6,013 nt of DNA from an uncultured Clostridia bacterium (lineage in GTDB: Bacteria; Bacillota; Clostridia; Christensenellales; UBA1242): positions 1-6,013 of the forward strand of contig CAKVHC010000017.1 of NCBI GenBank assembly GCA_934747805.1, in the 5' to 3' direction. Both the position numbers and the translations under genes were made by a program. This document shows, one piece after another, positions 5,470 through 6,013 of this stretch (position 1 is its first letter; every line of letters starts with the position of its first letter). The notes under the pieces are model-generated. The model saw nothing but the letters and a program-made list of their open reading frames with translations. It was not told where the DNA came from and made no database searches.

Positions 5470-6013
5470 TTAATAGCCCATAGCTGTTACATAAGAGCAG
5501 TCGATTGCGTTTGCGTAAGGTACACGAGCCTTGAGTTCACCCGCAGACTCGATTACATCTTGCAATTTTGTCCAAGATGCTTCGCTGAGTACGAAACTAT
5601 CTGCGTATGCACCGATTGAGATATAGTTTCTCACCGCGCTAACCAAAATGTCGTCATCCGTAGATTTGAAACTTGGCTTTAATGCAGCAATTAATTGTGC
5701 GTCAGTAGCAGAGAGCATATAGTCTTGACCTTTTTTGAGTGCACGAATGAATTTCTCAATCTTTTCAGGGTTTTTCTTCAAATATTTTTCCATTGATGCA
5801 AATGCCGTGAAAGGAATTGTGCCTGAGCCTGTGCTTACACTAGTGATGATGTGACAATTGTTATTGCGAACCATCATACTTGCGCTTGGTTCAAAAGCTG
5901 TAACGTAGTCGCCAGTGCCAGCGAGGAATGCTGATGTTGTGTTGGCAAAGTCAACAGTCAAGTCCAATACAGTGTCAACGTTTTCGCCAAGGCTAGCACC
6001 AGGCTTCAAACCT
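5470..6013 (-). CDS. ABC importer substrate-binding protein, C-terminal part (5' end outside window)
   Basis: This is the solute-binding component of the importer, expected to be an exported lipoprotein in a Gram-positive. About 180 C-terminal residues are present. The frame is open through the window edge, so the TTG at 6009-6007 is internal, and the signal peptide and N-terminal lobe are not visible. The fold type (periplasmic binding protein type II, NMT1/THI5 and SsuA-like) is suggested by LAGTGDYVTAFEPSASMM, the hinge and ligand-facing region where these proteins ask whether a second site is occupied, and by the helical segment with KNPEKIEKFIRALKKGQDYM, typical of SsuA/TauA/ThiY relatives. 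It is the first gene of the visible operon, 26 bp ahead of the ATPase. Sulfonate, taurine, nitrate or a thiamine pyrimidine precursor are all possible; the sequence seen does not decide. Confidence 0.88.
   Translation of the reverse strand, partial: GLKPGASLGENVDTVLDLTVDFANTTSAFLAGTGDYVTAFEPSASMMVRNNNCHIITSVSTGSGTIPFTAFASMEKYLKKNPEKIEKFIRALKKGQDYMLSATDAQLIAALKPSFKSTDDDILVSAVRNYISIGAYADSFVLSEASWTKLQDVIESAGELKARVPYANAIDCSYVTAMGY

Noticed and set aside
6007..6009. TTG at 6009-6007 as the start of the substrate-binding protein
   Set aside because: The frame stays open to the window edge, and a binding protein starting there would lack its signal peptide and first lobe; the codon is internal.

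Overview
The window looks like chromosomal DNA from a low-to-moderate-GC Gram-positive-type bacterium, most likely an anaerobic clostridial member of the Bacillota. The evidence is A/T-rich intergenic DNA, strong G-rich ribosome binding sites, compact hairpin-plus-T-tract terminators, sigma-70/SigA-type promoters with 17-bp spacing, and a pyruvate phosphate dikinase (PPDK) that lines up without visible gaps with the Clostridium symbiosum enzyme as I remember it. TGA is used as a stop and Trp is encoded by TGG, so the code is standard. The species cannot be named from this window.

Layout. (1) 1-1719, + strand: the C-terminal two thirds of PPDK, closed by a GCAA-loop terminator. (2) 1750-3403, + strand: two consecutive promoter-ORF-terminator cassettes encoding proteins of 270 and 210 aa (here A and B). 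I recognise no known family in either. The two share promoter architecture, start region, N-terminus, several internal motifs and the C-terminus, so they look like diverged tandem paralogues. (3) 3404-3803, + strand: a small zinc-ribbon protein of the RNHCP-domain type. Its -10 box is so close to its ATG that the mRNA is probably leaderless. (4) 3865-3897: a hairpin that can terminate transcription from both sides. (5) 3886-6013, - strand: an ABC importer operon of the nitrate/sulfonate/taurine (NitT/TauT) type, in the order substrate-binding protein (5' end outside the window), ATPase, permease. The ATPase and permease genes overlap by 14 bp.

How the genes relate. The importer genes clearly work together: a binding protein delivers an unidentified small organic solute to a permease energised by the ATPase. 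PPDK is a stand-alone central-metabolism gene linking PEP and pyruvate with ATP/AMP/PPi. Genes A and B and the RNHCP gene are each single transcription units, so adjacency alone does not tie them to PPDK or the importer. The most unusual content is the A/B pair. No tRNA, rRNA, CRISPR array, insertion sequence or riboswitch was seen.
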